NCBI GenBank assembly: GCA_037367405.1
Contig: JAZKJV010009792.1
Span: 496,001 to 560,000, forward strand
Length of the DNA: 64,000 bases
DNA from: Ottelia alismoides
Lineage: Eukaryota; Streptophyta; Magnoliopsida; Alismatales; Hydrocharitaceae
Direction: 5' to 3'
The notes beneath the pieces were generated by a model, which was not told where the DNA came from, searched no databases, and was given only the letters and a program-made list of their open reading frames with translations. Made by a program: the position numbers and the translations under genes. Of this stretch, positions 23,290 to 34,577 are shown piece by piece (position 1 is the first letter of the stretch; every line of letters starts with the position of its first letter).

Positions 23290-26200
23290 GATGAAGGAGT
23301 GATTGCAATACATTTTATTGCATAGTGGATTGTCATGGGCTCAAATGTTTAATAGAACAACTATTATAAGCAAGTGACTCGAGAACTAGAGAAACAATGC
23401 TTTGACATGCTTAGCATTGAAACTTTGATTAAGTTGAAACTTTTGCAAGGGCACAACATATCTTAAAAAGAGGGATATGACCAAAATAGAAATACTAGAT
23501 AATGGAAAAGTCAAGGTTCATAAGTGTATGAGAAATGCTTGCAAAAGGGGATTGATCTAGCTTAGAGAGAATACCCTATTGAAGATACCATCCAATCATT
23601 TTCTTGTAAGTATGCCGTGAAACAACAAAGATACATTGTTAAAAATGGCATGCCATTTGAGATCTTTAATATTTTACTAAAGCATAATCAGAGGAAAATC
23701 TGGTGCATGTACAACACGGACCACACATTGAGGGTTTTCTGAAACTCCCCACCATGTGAATGATGCCCATCTGCTGCCATAATTGAATATCTTGGGGATG
23801 AGGTGTTATATGTAGTGAACTATACATTACTTTAGTAGAGATGGTGAGAAGCACCCGAATTAACTATCCATTCAACATTATCTTTATAATGGCTAGTAGT
23901 GATTAGCAACAACAAAAAAAACAGATGATATAGAGGTAGAGGGTGGAGTAAGGGAGGGGGGAATGACCATCTCCCTTAGTTGGATTAACATACTCATATT
24001 TTTTTATTTTTGTGTCATAGGAAATATCCGGGTATGTTTTATTGTAACTATGTGCTAAGGGTAGCCTACCATTCTTTTGCCAACACGTGTCTCCAATATT
24101 CCCAAGTCTTTAGCATTATGTGTAGAGAAGACATGACTCTCCATGACCACCAACTCTACCTCTTCCATCAAATCCTCAGCCTGATCTGAGTCCTACTATC
24201 CTATGTAATGCAACCATAATGGGGGAAGTCTCAAAGGCAGTATTTGTAGTGACATTCCTACTACATTTGTGGGAATGTGGCACATGTAAGAAATTGATTA
24301 CATGATGAAATATAGACCAAAAATAAGGCTTGCAAGAAAAACTCCCTCCATAGAAATGTTCTTATATGTCTTCTTCTCATCACATTTTCATGGAGAAAGG
24401 TAGTTATATGCAGGTTCTCGAACATACCTCTTATGGTAGCATGGTAGGTATATATGCATATGTTAACCATCTTGTTTGTAAAATAAATGTCATAGTGTAG
24501 TTGGAGTATCTTGATTCATTCTTCTATTGAGAATAAATTGTGATGAGATATCCCCGTTGCTATTGCATTATGCTAATTGAAATATCATGAGCAATTTTGA
24601 GAGAGTGAAAAAGAGCATGCTCACCTTTGTACAAACATTGTCTTGTTTTCGAGAAATATTCATTTATATTTTCTTAGTCAATTTGGGTTTGTAAGCACAT
24701 ATTCATTATTGAAATCTTCTACTGTTCATGAATTAAATATATAGCTTACAGAATCATTATTGGTTCCATCCATCTTGACACTAGGTCTGAACTTGTTCAT
24801 GAATCCAAATGATGAAACATCATCTTATCTATGATCTCTCATTGCACAACTGATGAAACAAATCGAGATAGGGACAAGACCACAAAGTTGAGACCACAAA
24901 TATGGAAATCTTGGCTTAGATAATCAAATCAGGACTTCACTAATAATTAATTATAGCAAGAATTATACCATATACTCTCAAATTGTCATACAAACAAATT
25001 CCATCAATCATCAATAAGATGAGATTGAAATCGATTTACAATGAAGAAAATTCCTTATATGAACGATCATGCTTCATGGATGAGAAAAGAGTGTATCAAA
25101 AGCCTTAGAGTTTACAACTCATAACACCTAACACTTGTACATAATACTCAACACCTAGAATGAAAGAAGCTTGTATACATGATGATGTGATGACTATGGT
25201 AGTGTACGATATACGTTCTTCCCCTATTAAGATGCTTCCGAAAGATTGTTTTCTTTGATAAATGTCAAGCGATAAAAAGTAGATGAGGGGAACTCCTCCC
25301 TTATAAACATGATGAGCTAGGCATGCTCTAAATTAGCTGCTGACGCATGTCATCAAACGTAGAGAGTCAATCAATATTAGAAAGCTCTCATTTTACGATA
25401 ATTTCTCATGTGTTTGGTGGTATCCTATGCTTCGTCCAACATGAAACACCGACACTCCCATTCTTCCCACAATAAGTATACTAAAGTCTATAGAATGTCT
25501 AATGGCTCTATCTCCACGATCACTCCCTCGTGAGACGGTAGAGGGATGGCATCTACCATATCTAGAAGAAACATTTAAAGTACAATGTTGTATATCAATA
25601 AGCTCAATCATAGATGGTATAGTGAGTCAACTAATGACATATGCCTTCTTAAGTAAGTATAGGAAAGGAGGTGCCCCCCCAAAAGTTACTCACATGTAAA
25701 GGTGTATACCATGTTAATATCTAATAGGAAAAGTATATCAATTGCATCTCTATGGGACTTCATTTATTGCGGAAAAATGCAAACAAGTTGTAGAGAGTTG
25801 TACATTTTTACTAGAACCTTTAGTTGTGATAGTATTTATATATCTATTTTACAACTTCATCATCTCATGGTAAGTTTGAAGATACATGATACATTCTTTT
25901 TGTGAAGATATATATTTTTGAGACCATCATAAATCTTATTTGGAGTCTCATAATAGATAATCTCATCTATAATAGATGAGATAACAGTGTTGAGCAACCA
26001 AGCGCAGACCACTCAGTGTCCTCCTACGTAACAAATTTTCATAGCTTTTCAACATGCTCTAACTTCAAAAGAAGATGCTCATTCTCACGATCCTTCACAA
26101 ACATCATAAAATATCCTTGATCATAGGACAAAGTTAATGTCACTAGCCTCATTATATTACCCATAAAAATGTGTCGACTACATTTTTTTCTAATAGCAAT

Positions 26201-26662
26201 GTCTTTTTGAGGTCTTCGTTGGTACCATCTTCCTTGGGACGATCCTCATCGCGCAAAGATTCGTTCAATAAAAAATTATTTCGTTCATAAGTGTATGGGG
26301 GCATAGCAAGAGGTGCCTTCTCACAATGAATATGAGCCCCCCAATCCCATATGCAGCTCCTTGTGCTATGCACCCTCGTTGAGTTTTTTCTGCATGAGCT
26401 ATATATATGTATATATGTTGCTAGAATATATCTGCTTCCCTTCTTAATAACTAAAGGAGATTGTACAAGCTTTAACTAGGTACTGTGCTGTATTTTCCGT
26501 ACTGTAACTAGGCATACAATGTGCTTTCCAGGTCAAGCACCAAATGGATTCCTTATGTCTGTAAATTTGCCAAAAATATCATGTGATGATTTAGTCACAG
26601 CCAAAGAGATGAAGTCATTATATATAAGGATACCACTTTGAAAGTTGCAAGCATGAAGAATC
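23290..26662. other. Unassigned AT-rich region
   Basis: About 3.4 kb without a supported gene. Minus frames at 23666-23854, 24261-24470, 25393-25611 and 26152-26373 are short and show no motif I can name. Very old retroelement remains are likely, but nothing specific can be claimed. Confidence 0.4.
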
Positions 26663-26670
26663 TTCTTTAT

Positions 26671-27174
26671 TACAGATGAAAATGATCGGATATAGATATA
26701 AATAAAGGTACAATCATATCCTTATTCATTTTAAAATGTGAATACGAATGCGGATACGAATATTGACGGATATGAAAAATGTGTTACCATGTTCTTAAAA
26801 ACGAATACGAATGTAAAACGAATACGTATAGGATACGAATAATAACAAAAATATTTTGATATATTAACAAAAATATACATGTTTAGCATGGTTTACACAA
26901 TATAGATATACCAGACATATTCTTTTCATCACAATTATATCAACGGTGAATGCAATCATAAAATGTTGTTACCTATAGTTATTGATAAATATATTACTAT
27001 ACTTATGTACGAAAATAGATATACGAATACAAATGTGAATATCAACGAATGTCAAAGTGATATCCATATCCGCATCCATTTTAAAACGAATACGAATACG
27101 AATGTCAAAATATGTATAAAACGAATACGATAGCGGATCGAATACGAATATATTCATATTCATTTTCATCCCTA
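26671..27174. mobile_element. hAT-type MITE (504 bp)
   Basis: Ends are inverted: left TACAGATGAAAATGATCGGA and right ...TTCATTTTCATCCCTA, the common plant hAT terminus (TAGGGATGAAAA). Flanking 8-mers TTCTTTAT (26663-26670) and TTCTTTTT (27175-27182) match at 7 of 8. The interior is made of GAATACGAATACG-type words near both ends. It has no coding capacity; the 93-codon frame at 26969-27250 crosses the right end and is spurious. Confidence 0.8.
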
Positions 27175-27574
27175 TTCTTTTTGCAATCGCATTCCTCAAG
27201 AAGGTGTTTAACTGTTTCAAAGCACCTTTGGAAAGGAAGCAATGATTCACTGTGGTAATTTTAAACCTCTAAAGTTTATCCTGAGTGTATATTTTCTTGT
27301 GCTGTAGTGGCCACAAAAAGTAACCCTTAGAACAAATTCTTTCTACCAAATTTTTTTGTGAAAAGAAGATCGCATGCTTCCATAGGAAATTTCTTCTTGT
27401 TTTGCCAATGATGTTACTCATGGATATACTAACAAATTTTTTTTTAAAAAAACCTTAGATTTACTGTTAAGAAGTTCAAGCGGATGCCACTTCGTTGCAA
27501 TGGTTCATGGTATACTGTCTAACGAACAGGTACGAATACTAGGCCCTATTTTTTTTACAAGAATGGCATTCTAA

Positions 27575-28425
27575 TGCACTGAATTTTTATTAAATAATTA
27601 TCAAATAGATCATAATTTAAAAAATAATATGAAAAATTAATATTTAAAAAAATAGGTATCAATCGACACCTAAGGTGCATGTCTAAATCGTCACCTACGG
27701 TGCCGATTCAGGGACGAGATGAGATTTATAATATTATATAACATTTTATAATATTTTAATTGAATATTGGTTTGAGATTTTATTACTTTATAATAATTTA
27801 ATAATACAAAAGAAGATTCGAGATAAGGTTTATAATATTATATCATATTTAATAATAGTTTTATATATTTGTGGTTTGAGATTGTATTACTTTATAATAA
27901 TTTAATAATATTTGATAACTACATATGAGATTTATAATATTATATACTATTTTACAATAGTTTAATTGATTGGGTTGTGATTGCATTACTTTATATTAAT
28001 TTAATAATATATGTAATACAATGGAAGACTCGAGATGAGATTTATAATATTATATAATATTTTATAATAGTTTAATTGATTTCTGATTTGAGATTATATT
28101 ACTTTAATTAATTTAATAATATTTGATAACTCGATATGAGATTTATAATATTATATAATATTTTATAATAGTTTAATTAATTCGATTGAGATTGTATTAC
28201 TTTATAGTTATTTAATAATATTTTATAATACTTGAGATGAGATTTATATAATTTATAATATTTTATAATAATTATCTATTTCTATGGGATTCCTCCACAT
28301 CAACCCTCCCAAATCGACATCTCAGGTGATGATTGATACATATTTTTTAAATATTACTTTTTGTACTTATTTTATTTATAATTTAATTAATATTTATTTA
28401 ATAAAAAGTTCCTAAAATCTAGTAA
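27575..28425. mobile_element. Inverted-repeat element with minisatellite core
   Basis: Left arm (about 27575-27700) and right arm (about 28300-28425) are inverted copies: TTTTTATTAAATAA..., TTAATATTTAAAAAAATAGG, TATCAATCGACACCTAAGG on the left against TATCAATCATCACCTGAGATG read inward on the right. The arms are about 85-110 bp with moderate identity. They enclose the AT-rich tandem array listed next. Arm length recalls Mutator-type MITEs, but no target duplication could be fixed. Confidence 0.6.
27713..28265. repeat. AT-rich tandem array, ~100-110-bp unit, six copies
   Basis: The word GAGAT(A)nGTTTATAATATTATAT recurs at about 27721, 27821, 27927, 28037, 28138 and 28239, each followed by TTTTATAATAGTTTAAT and a TTGAGAT...TATTACTTTATAATAA segment. 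Units are imperfect. Confidence 0.8.
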
Positions 28426-28429
28426 GGAA

Positions 28430-30321
28430 TGTGATATAAAAAAGAAGGGAAAGAAATTGGGAATAGAACTTTAATCTATAAATGAATTTGGACACATCTT
28501 TATCTTTTTGCGTTCATTTCATTTTTTATAATTGTTTGAAATCTATATCTGTATTCATTTAAAAATCAGATGCAATATAATTGTCACTTTAATATTTGTA
28601 AATATTTGTGTCGAGATCCATTATATAAATTTACTTGTAATTATATACGATATAATTACTATTAGATAAATATGTTTAGTATATATACCTCACGTGGATA
28701 TTTTTTAATCACCAAAGGTACATGGATACATTCATATCCGCCTACTATCTACATATATTTTACTTATAACCATATTTGATATAACTTTTATGATACAAAT
28801 ATTTTTAAACTAATTTTTTTATGGATTTCCTTTCTATAAACATTAATTAACAAAATGATATATAGATCTATATTTTTTATATTCAAAATGCTAAAAAATG
28901 GAAACTAATCCGAATATCACTTTGATAACCATAAATATCTAAAGATATATGCATACATATACGTACACATTTTTAAAATGGATATGAATACATGATGCAA
29001 GAAAATTAATCTAAGGAAACTAATAATTTAAATATTTATTGCCATGTCTTCCGACATTAAATACAAACTAATAAATTTTATTCATTGTAAAATTAAGTTT
29101 TCTTCTTGAAATAGCAACGTATACGATATTTATTTGTTGCTAAACGTTCATAAACCAATGATTTAGTTGTTAATTTATTGATAAATTTTTTTATCAATTG
29201 CTGCTAAATTTAACAATTATTAGATGGAAAAGTCAAAGGATAACCGTTGTTACATGATTTTTAGCTAGGAGTATGACAAAGAATAGGATATTTTCCGCAA
29301 ATTTAAAGCATGAGATAATGAATAATACTCATTGTTATATATTTAAATACGGATGATATAATCATGAATAAAAATTATTTATTGCGCTAGATCAATTTGG
29401 TTGTAGATACATATATCACTTTTATACCCATAAATATATGTATCAGGTGTGTGTATATCCATTTTAACATGCAAATATAATTATGGATTATTTATAGCAA
29501 TATAATTTATTATTAAATAAGATATTCACTATAATTATTTCATTTGAATATCTCTTATACAAACTTTAATATGCAAATGGATGTAAATTCATCTTTGTCC
29601 GATCAATAAAAAATCTATTTTTGAAATATGTATCCATATTTATTTTCAAATGGATATAGATATATTTATCACCTTGATATCCATAAATATTAATATATGT
29701 ATATGTATTCATATTTTAAACCTGATAAGTATAGAATAATCCTATGATTGTCATACTCATCTTATTGTTTCCATCATTAGTTGGAAAGGTTTGTAGCTAT
29801 AGTAAGGAAATTACAAAGGTTGAAGATGTGTATATATTATCACATTAACATTAGAGAAATGAGGTGAAATCACTCATCAAATGGACCCATTCCGTGTAAA
29901 TCAGGTCTAAATTTTGTTTTCTGCATATTGATTGACATATAAATAAGATATCCAACGCTTCTGTATCTTGTTATTCCTCGAGGATACTTATTCAAAAATA
30001 AAAAATATATAATACTCTACAATAAAATTAACATGTGACAGCGAATGATTTAATATTAGTTGTCGTTAATTTACTCCCATGTTAAATATATAATTAGAAA
30101 TATTATATGGTGCTTGATTATTTAAATTCACAAACAATATTGTTCATTGCTATATTATTAAATTCACAACTAGCAATGGATCATATGTAATGTTTCGGAC
30201 ATCAGCTGAGCCATCATAGAGGACAATAGACAATCACGAGTTGTTGTGCCTATGATCCTGTTGGAGTCCGGAACAATCTCAGAGCAAGTTTTTCTAATAA
30301 TGGAAGAGATTATAAAAGAGG
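28430..30321. other. Very AT-rich region with hAT-like debris
   Basis: No gene seen. Words such as GGATACATTCATATCCG, CCATAAATAT and ATGGATATGAATAC (28700-29000, 29390-29720) resemble the interior of the MITE at 26671-27174 and may be remnants of related elements. The 77-codon minus frame at 30170-30403 runs into the gypsy LTR and is spurious. Confidence 0.4.
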
Positions 30322-31801
30322 TGGAGTGTCGCGACCCCGTTTCCCGGGTCGTCGGATCCTCCCATATCCGGATCTGGTTACTCAGCAATAATTTATTAAG
30401 CAATCACAACTAACATTCAGAAATATACTGCAAATAAAAATACTCGGAAGAAAGTATTTCAACACTTTTCCATTCACAAAATATAGTTCAGATGATACAC
30501 TGTCCCACTATAACCATTTACATGTACATCAGCTTGAAAGGAAAATACACAAAATATTATTAACTACCTTAAAGAGTAAAGCTACTGTGGCTGGCTGGAT
30601 GTCTAGTATGTAAGCCGGATGAATTTTAAAGTCCTTGCGATTGCTCACCGATACCTGTTGGGTTTTCCATAAATCATAGGATAAAAATTAGCGAATTCTA
30701 AGTAACGAAGAAGAGAAAAGCAAACAAATTGTGTAATTTTTCAAAACTTGATATCACAAAAATTTCATTCCTTTTCATTAACTTAAGTCCTATTCCTTTC
30801 TATTCCTCATCAGGGATTAGTCCAGGGGAACCCCACCATTCTTGGACTCCGAATCTGTGGATGCTTCAGGATTGGAGATTGTGTTGATCTTGGTAAGCTT
30901 ATGCCGCCGCACGTCGCCTCAACCAATCCTCCAATACTACCCTGACAATTTCCTTTTCTTTTATTAAACAGGGTCTCAACCCTCAGCCTGAAAAACAAAA
31001 GAGCACACCGTCCTCGAGGACTCGGTTGCTTAAAACCTCAGGCTAACATTTAATCATATAACCTAGCGGCTTTAAATACATGTTATCGTGACCCAGCCGC
31101 TATTGAACCACCCGTGCCTCCACATGGCACGACCACATCTTCCGTCGTTCCAACCCGAATATATTGGCTCCCGATACCACGCGTTGCAAAACATTCAATT
31201 TGTGCGCACTTATCATAACAGGGCAACCGTGTACCACCTAGGTAGGGAAGTGCCAATACGGGTTCCTTCCGACAACCTACAGGTTGCATGCCCGACCTGT
31301 AGTACTACTCCCAGTCATCCTTATCGTGACACAAGATCCTTTTTAGGATCCAACTCAAATCACACCAATTCACATGATGTAATTCTTTTGTTACGTCTTT
31401 GATTTGCCTAAACCGCAATACTTAGTATCGACTCACATATATATTATTCATAACCATATATATACTCCTATTTATGCCTATTTTAACTCCCAAACCCTAA
31501 CTTTCAGAGCCAACGCATCAATTTGATGCGTAAATCTTATTTTAGTGGGAATCACAAAGCAATTCTTCAGACTTTTTCAAAAATAACCAAAATTAGGGTT
31601 CCTCGTAGCAAAGAATACAAAATCAAGAATTTCAATAATTTCGTTTGAAAACCCAACAACAAAAGGAAGAATTTCGTTACCTAATCAAGCTCTTTCTCGT
31701 GTATGCAAGGCTTTACCGAGCTTCGTTTTTAGAAAGGCTAATTTAAGGCTCCTGAAAAGATCGAATTTCATTTTTTCGTATCAAAACGCTAAGAACATGT
31801 T

Positions 31802-31860
31802 AAGAACGCGAAGAACGAACGAAGAACGCGAAGAACGCGAAGAACACGAAGAACGTCAAG
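31802..31860. repeat. GAAGAACGC minisatellite in LTR
   Basis: Six or so imperfect 9-10-bp units (AAGAACGCG and variants). The same array occurs at 39685-39743 in the other LTR. Confidence 0.9.
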
Positions 31861-32048
31861 AACATATTTTCTCTTAGAATTTCGGCAGAGTTTCCTCTTA
31901 TATCGGGATATATTTCTCGGAAAATTTCGGCAGAGTTTCCCCTTATATCGGGACATATTTCAAAATAAAAACGAAAAGAGTTTCATCTATAAAATCAATC
32001 GAGAGGAAAATAACAACGAAACTGAAAGAATATACTCAACAACAAGAG

Positions 32049-32482
32049 ATGAAGAACCGGAAGACACCACACATCTTAGGTGAGTGAACGTGTGACGAAT
32101 CACAGGGTCACTGACGTGCACAGCCGCCCGCACCTAAGTAGGGTATTACACAGATTTCTCCATCAAAATAACTATAAAAGCATAATACGAAGAATAGAAA
32201 CATAAACGATGGAGAATCGGTAGACACCACGCGTCTTAGATGAGTGAACGTGTGACGAATCACAGGGTCACTGACGTGCATAGCCGCCCGCACCTAAGTA
32301 GGGTATTACACAGATTTCTCCATCAAAATAACTATAAAAGCATAATACGAAGAATAGAAACATAAACGATGGAGAATCGGTAGACACCACGCGTCTTAGA
32401 TGAGTGAACGTGTGACGAATCACAGGGTCACTGACGTGCATAGCCGCCCGCACCTAAGTAGGGTGTTACACAGATTTCTCCT
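32049..32482. repeat. 160-bp tandem repeat in LTR, ~2.7 units
   Basis: AGACACCAC recurs at 32062, 32222 and 32382, followed each time by TGAGTGAACGTGTGACGAAT and CCGCCCGCACCTAAGTAGGG. The matching array is at 39932-40365. It explains the repeated 61-codon minus frames, which are not genes. Confidence 0.92.
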
Positions 32483-32734
32483 CGAACCACAACAGGAAAA
32501 CGAATCGGAAAGAAATATGAATCAAAAACAAAACTTGGAAGAACAAGAGTATGAATTGAAAGCCTAGCTTACGAAGCAACTAAGAGAGGATCATACCTTT
32601 CTCCTCCTCGTTCTCCCGGCAGCGCTTCGCTAGCGCTCCTCCCTCGCCTCCCACTCCTCCTCCCGACCTTTCGACCCTAGCCCTTGGGGTGGTGGTGGTA
32701 GTGGAAGTTTTAGAGAATGAATGGGTAGGGGGGT

Positions 32735-32743
32735 CTATTTATA
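32735..32743 (-). promoter_or_regulatory. TATA box of chromovirus 3' LTR
   Basis: TATAAATAG on the minus strand, in a GC-richer setting. Upstream of it (higher coordinates, 32763-32814) lie four CCATGG palindromes. Transcription would run toward lower coordinates. The site is duplicated at 40618-40626. Confidence 0.7.
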
Positions 32744-33231
32744 GGCCCCATAAAACCACTAACCATGGTAGAAAACCATGGTTTAGACCTTAACCATGGT
32801 TTAGCGGCCCATGGTTTTGGCCCATAGTTTTAGCCAAAACTTATCCCAAACTTGGAGCTTAAGTTAGAACATTCTAGAGGATTCTAGATTCGCTAATGAC
32901 GCTTAATTAACACTAATCGTGATTAACTTTCACTAATCGCGATTTAACTTTCGCGGCTTATGCATATCTTTTGTTAACTATTGATTAGTGTTTACTAATG
33001 ATCATTAGCGGCTTTCAATCGTCATTAATTTCTTTAATCATGTTTAATTAGTCTTAATGACAGTCATTATGGATTAATGACATCTTAGCCTTCCTTACTT
33101 CTCTTTCTTCCGAAATTCATAACAAATCGAAACGAAGTCCGATTCACACGAAACAAATTCTGCCGGTTTCCTCTTTACGAGCCGGATCTTATTATATAGG
33201 ATCCGAGATATGTCCAGTTCAAGGCTTTACA

Positions 33232-33330
33232 ATTATAACAACCTTAAAGGAAGTCTCATCCTCGAGACTAGAAATGCAGGTATAACAACCTTAAAGAGGA
33301 TTGAAACCATAACAACCTTAAAGAGAATGA
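33232..33330 (-). other. Polypurine-tract region, triplicated motif
   Basis: Between the end of pol and the 3' LTR the plus-strand word AACAACCTTAAAG occurs at 33237-33249, 33284-33296 and 33311-33323. On the minus strand this is CTTTAAGGTTGTT, with the CTTTAAGG purine-rich start of a PPT. The copy next to the LTR would be the functional tract. Confidence 0.55.
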
Positions 33331-33368
33331 ACGTCATGTCAATTAAAATGAACATATACATAATTTTA

Positions 33369-34577
33369 TCATTCAAACAAGTACGGATATTTTTCTCTCA
33401 TTTCTACCTCAGGTTCCCATGTGGCTTCTTCAAACTCTTGGTTTCGCCACAATATTTTAACTAGAGGCACCTCTTTGTTTCTCAACTTCTTGATATCCCT
33501 TTCAAGTATTTGCACAGGTATCTCTTGGTATGTCAAGTCTGGCTCAACATGTAAATCATCATAACTTATCTTATGCTCTGGATCCCTAATGTACTTTCTC
33601 AGATTTGATACATGAAATACATCATGTATTGCCGAAAGATGTGGAGGAAGTGCAAGTCTATAGGCAACTTTTCCAATCCGTTGAATAATTTCAAAGGGAC
33701 CCACGAACCTGGGTGCTAACTTCCCACGCAAGCCAAACCTCTGAACACCCTTCATAGGTGATACTTTGAGAAATACAAAGTCGCCTACCTCAAATTCAAG
33801 GTCTCTTCTCCGGGTATCACTATAACTTTTCTGGCGACTCTGAGCAGTTAATAGTCTTTTTCTAGCAAGTTCTACAGCTTCCCGTGTCTCCTGAAGTCTA
33901 TCTGAATCATAAAGGTTCTTTATTCCGACCTCATGCCAACACAAAGGAGTAGTACACTTTCGTCCATATAGTGCTTCAAATGGTGCCATGCCAATACTTG
34001 TATGGTAACTATTATTGTAGGTGAATTCTACAAGAGGCAAATGTTTAATCCACGATCCCTTCCATTCTAAGGCACATGCTCGTAGCATATCTTCTAGTGT
34101 TTGAGTCGTACGTTCTGACTGACCATCTGTTTGTGGATGATATGATGTACTCAAGCATAGTTGTGTACCTAGGGCTTTCATGAAGTTCTCCCAATAGTGT
34201 GAGGTGAATCGTGAATCTCGATCAGAAACTACTTCCTTCGGGATACCATGGAGGCGAATCACATGTGTAATATATAACTCAGCCAGCTGGTCTGGAGTGA
34301 AAGATAAGCTTATCAGAATGAAGTGTGCTACCTTTGTCAGACGATCTATTATAACCTAGATACTATCTTTACTACCAGTCGTCTGAGGTAAGACAGTAAC
34401 GAAATCCATGGAAATGCTTTCCCATTTCCATTCAGGTATAGGGAGGGGTTGCAATAATCCTGGTGGCTTTTGGTGTGAATCCTTTACCTGCTGGCAAGTG
34501 AAACATGAATTCACAAACTCAGCAACATCTTTCTTCATTCTCGGCCACCAAAAGTATGAATGAAGATCCTTATACAT
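33369..34577 (-). pseudogene. Chromovirus integrase with C-terminal chromodomain-like segment (two lesions)
   Basis: Continuation of the pol frame after a frameshift near 34560. The zinc-binding part starts in the long gag-pol frame ([10 protein letters not shown]) and continues here with CFTCQQVKD. Core catalytic residues are present: Asp in SMDFVTVLP, Asp in VVSDRDSRF, Glu in DGQSERTTQ. The core is split by a TAG at about 34362, where the family has Trp (SIW). The last ~50 residues (PVQILERDIKKLRNKEVPLV... EEATWEPE...KYPYLF) resemble the chromodomain-like tail of chromoviruses, which targets integration to marked chromatin. Comparison with the usual ...PGSTKMY... word suggests about four bases were lost at the frameshift. 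The enzyme inserts retroelement cDNA into chromosomes; this copy would need another element's integrase. Confidence 0.93.

Larger units (their letters stand above)
30327..33231 (-). repeat. Chromovirus 3' LTR (2905 bp)
   Basis: On the plus strand it begins TGTCGCGACCCCG and ends AAGGCTTTACA. It contains a GAAGAACGC-type minisatellite (31802-31860), a 160-bp tandem repeat (32049-32482), a minus-strand TATA box and a cluster of CCATGG palindromes. Short frames inside it (for example 30810-30998 and 31083-31402) recur identically in the other LTR simply because the LTRs are copies. Confidence 0.96.

Noticed and set aside
23666..24480. Possible copia gag remains on the minus strand
   Set aside because: Scattered words are only loosely similar and no diagnostic motif survives.
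31083..31402. 104-codon plus frame repeated at 38971-39285
   Set aside because: Repeated only because it lies in the two LTRs; no protein family recognised.
32049..32482. CRISPR-like repeats
   Set aside because: Contiguous 160-bp tandem units inside a plant LTR with no spacers; bacterial systems do not apply.
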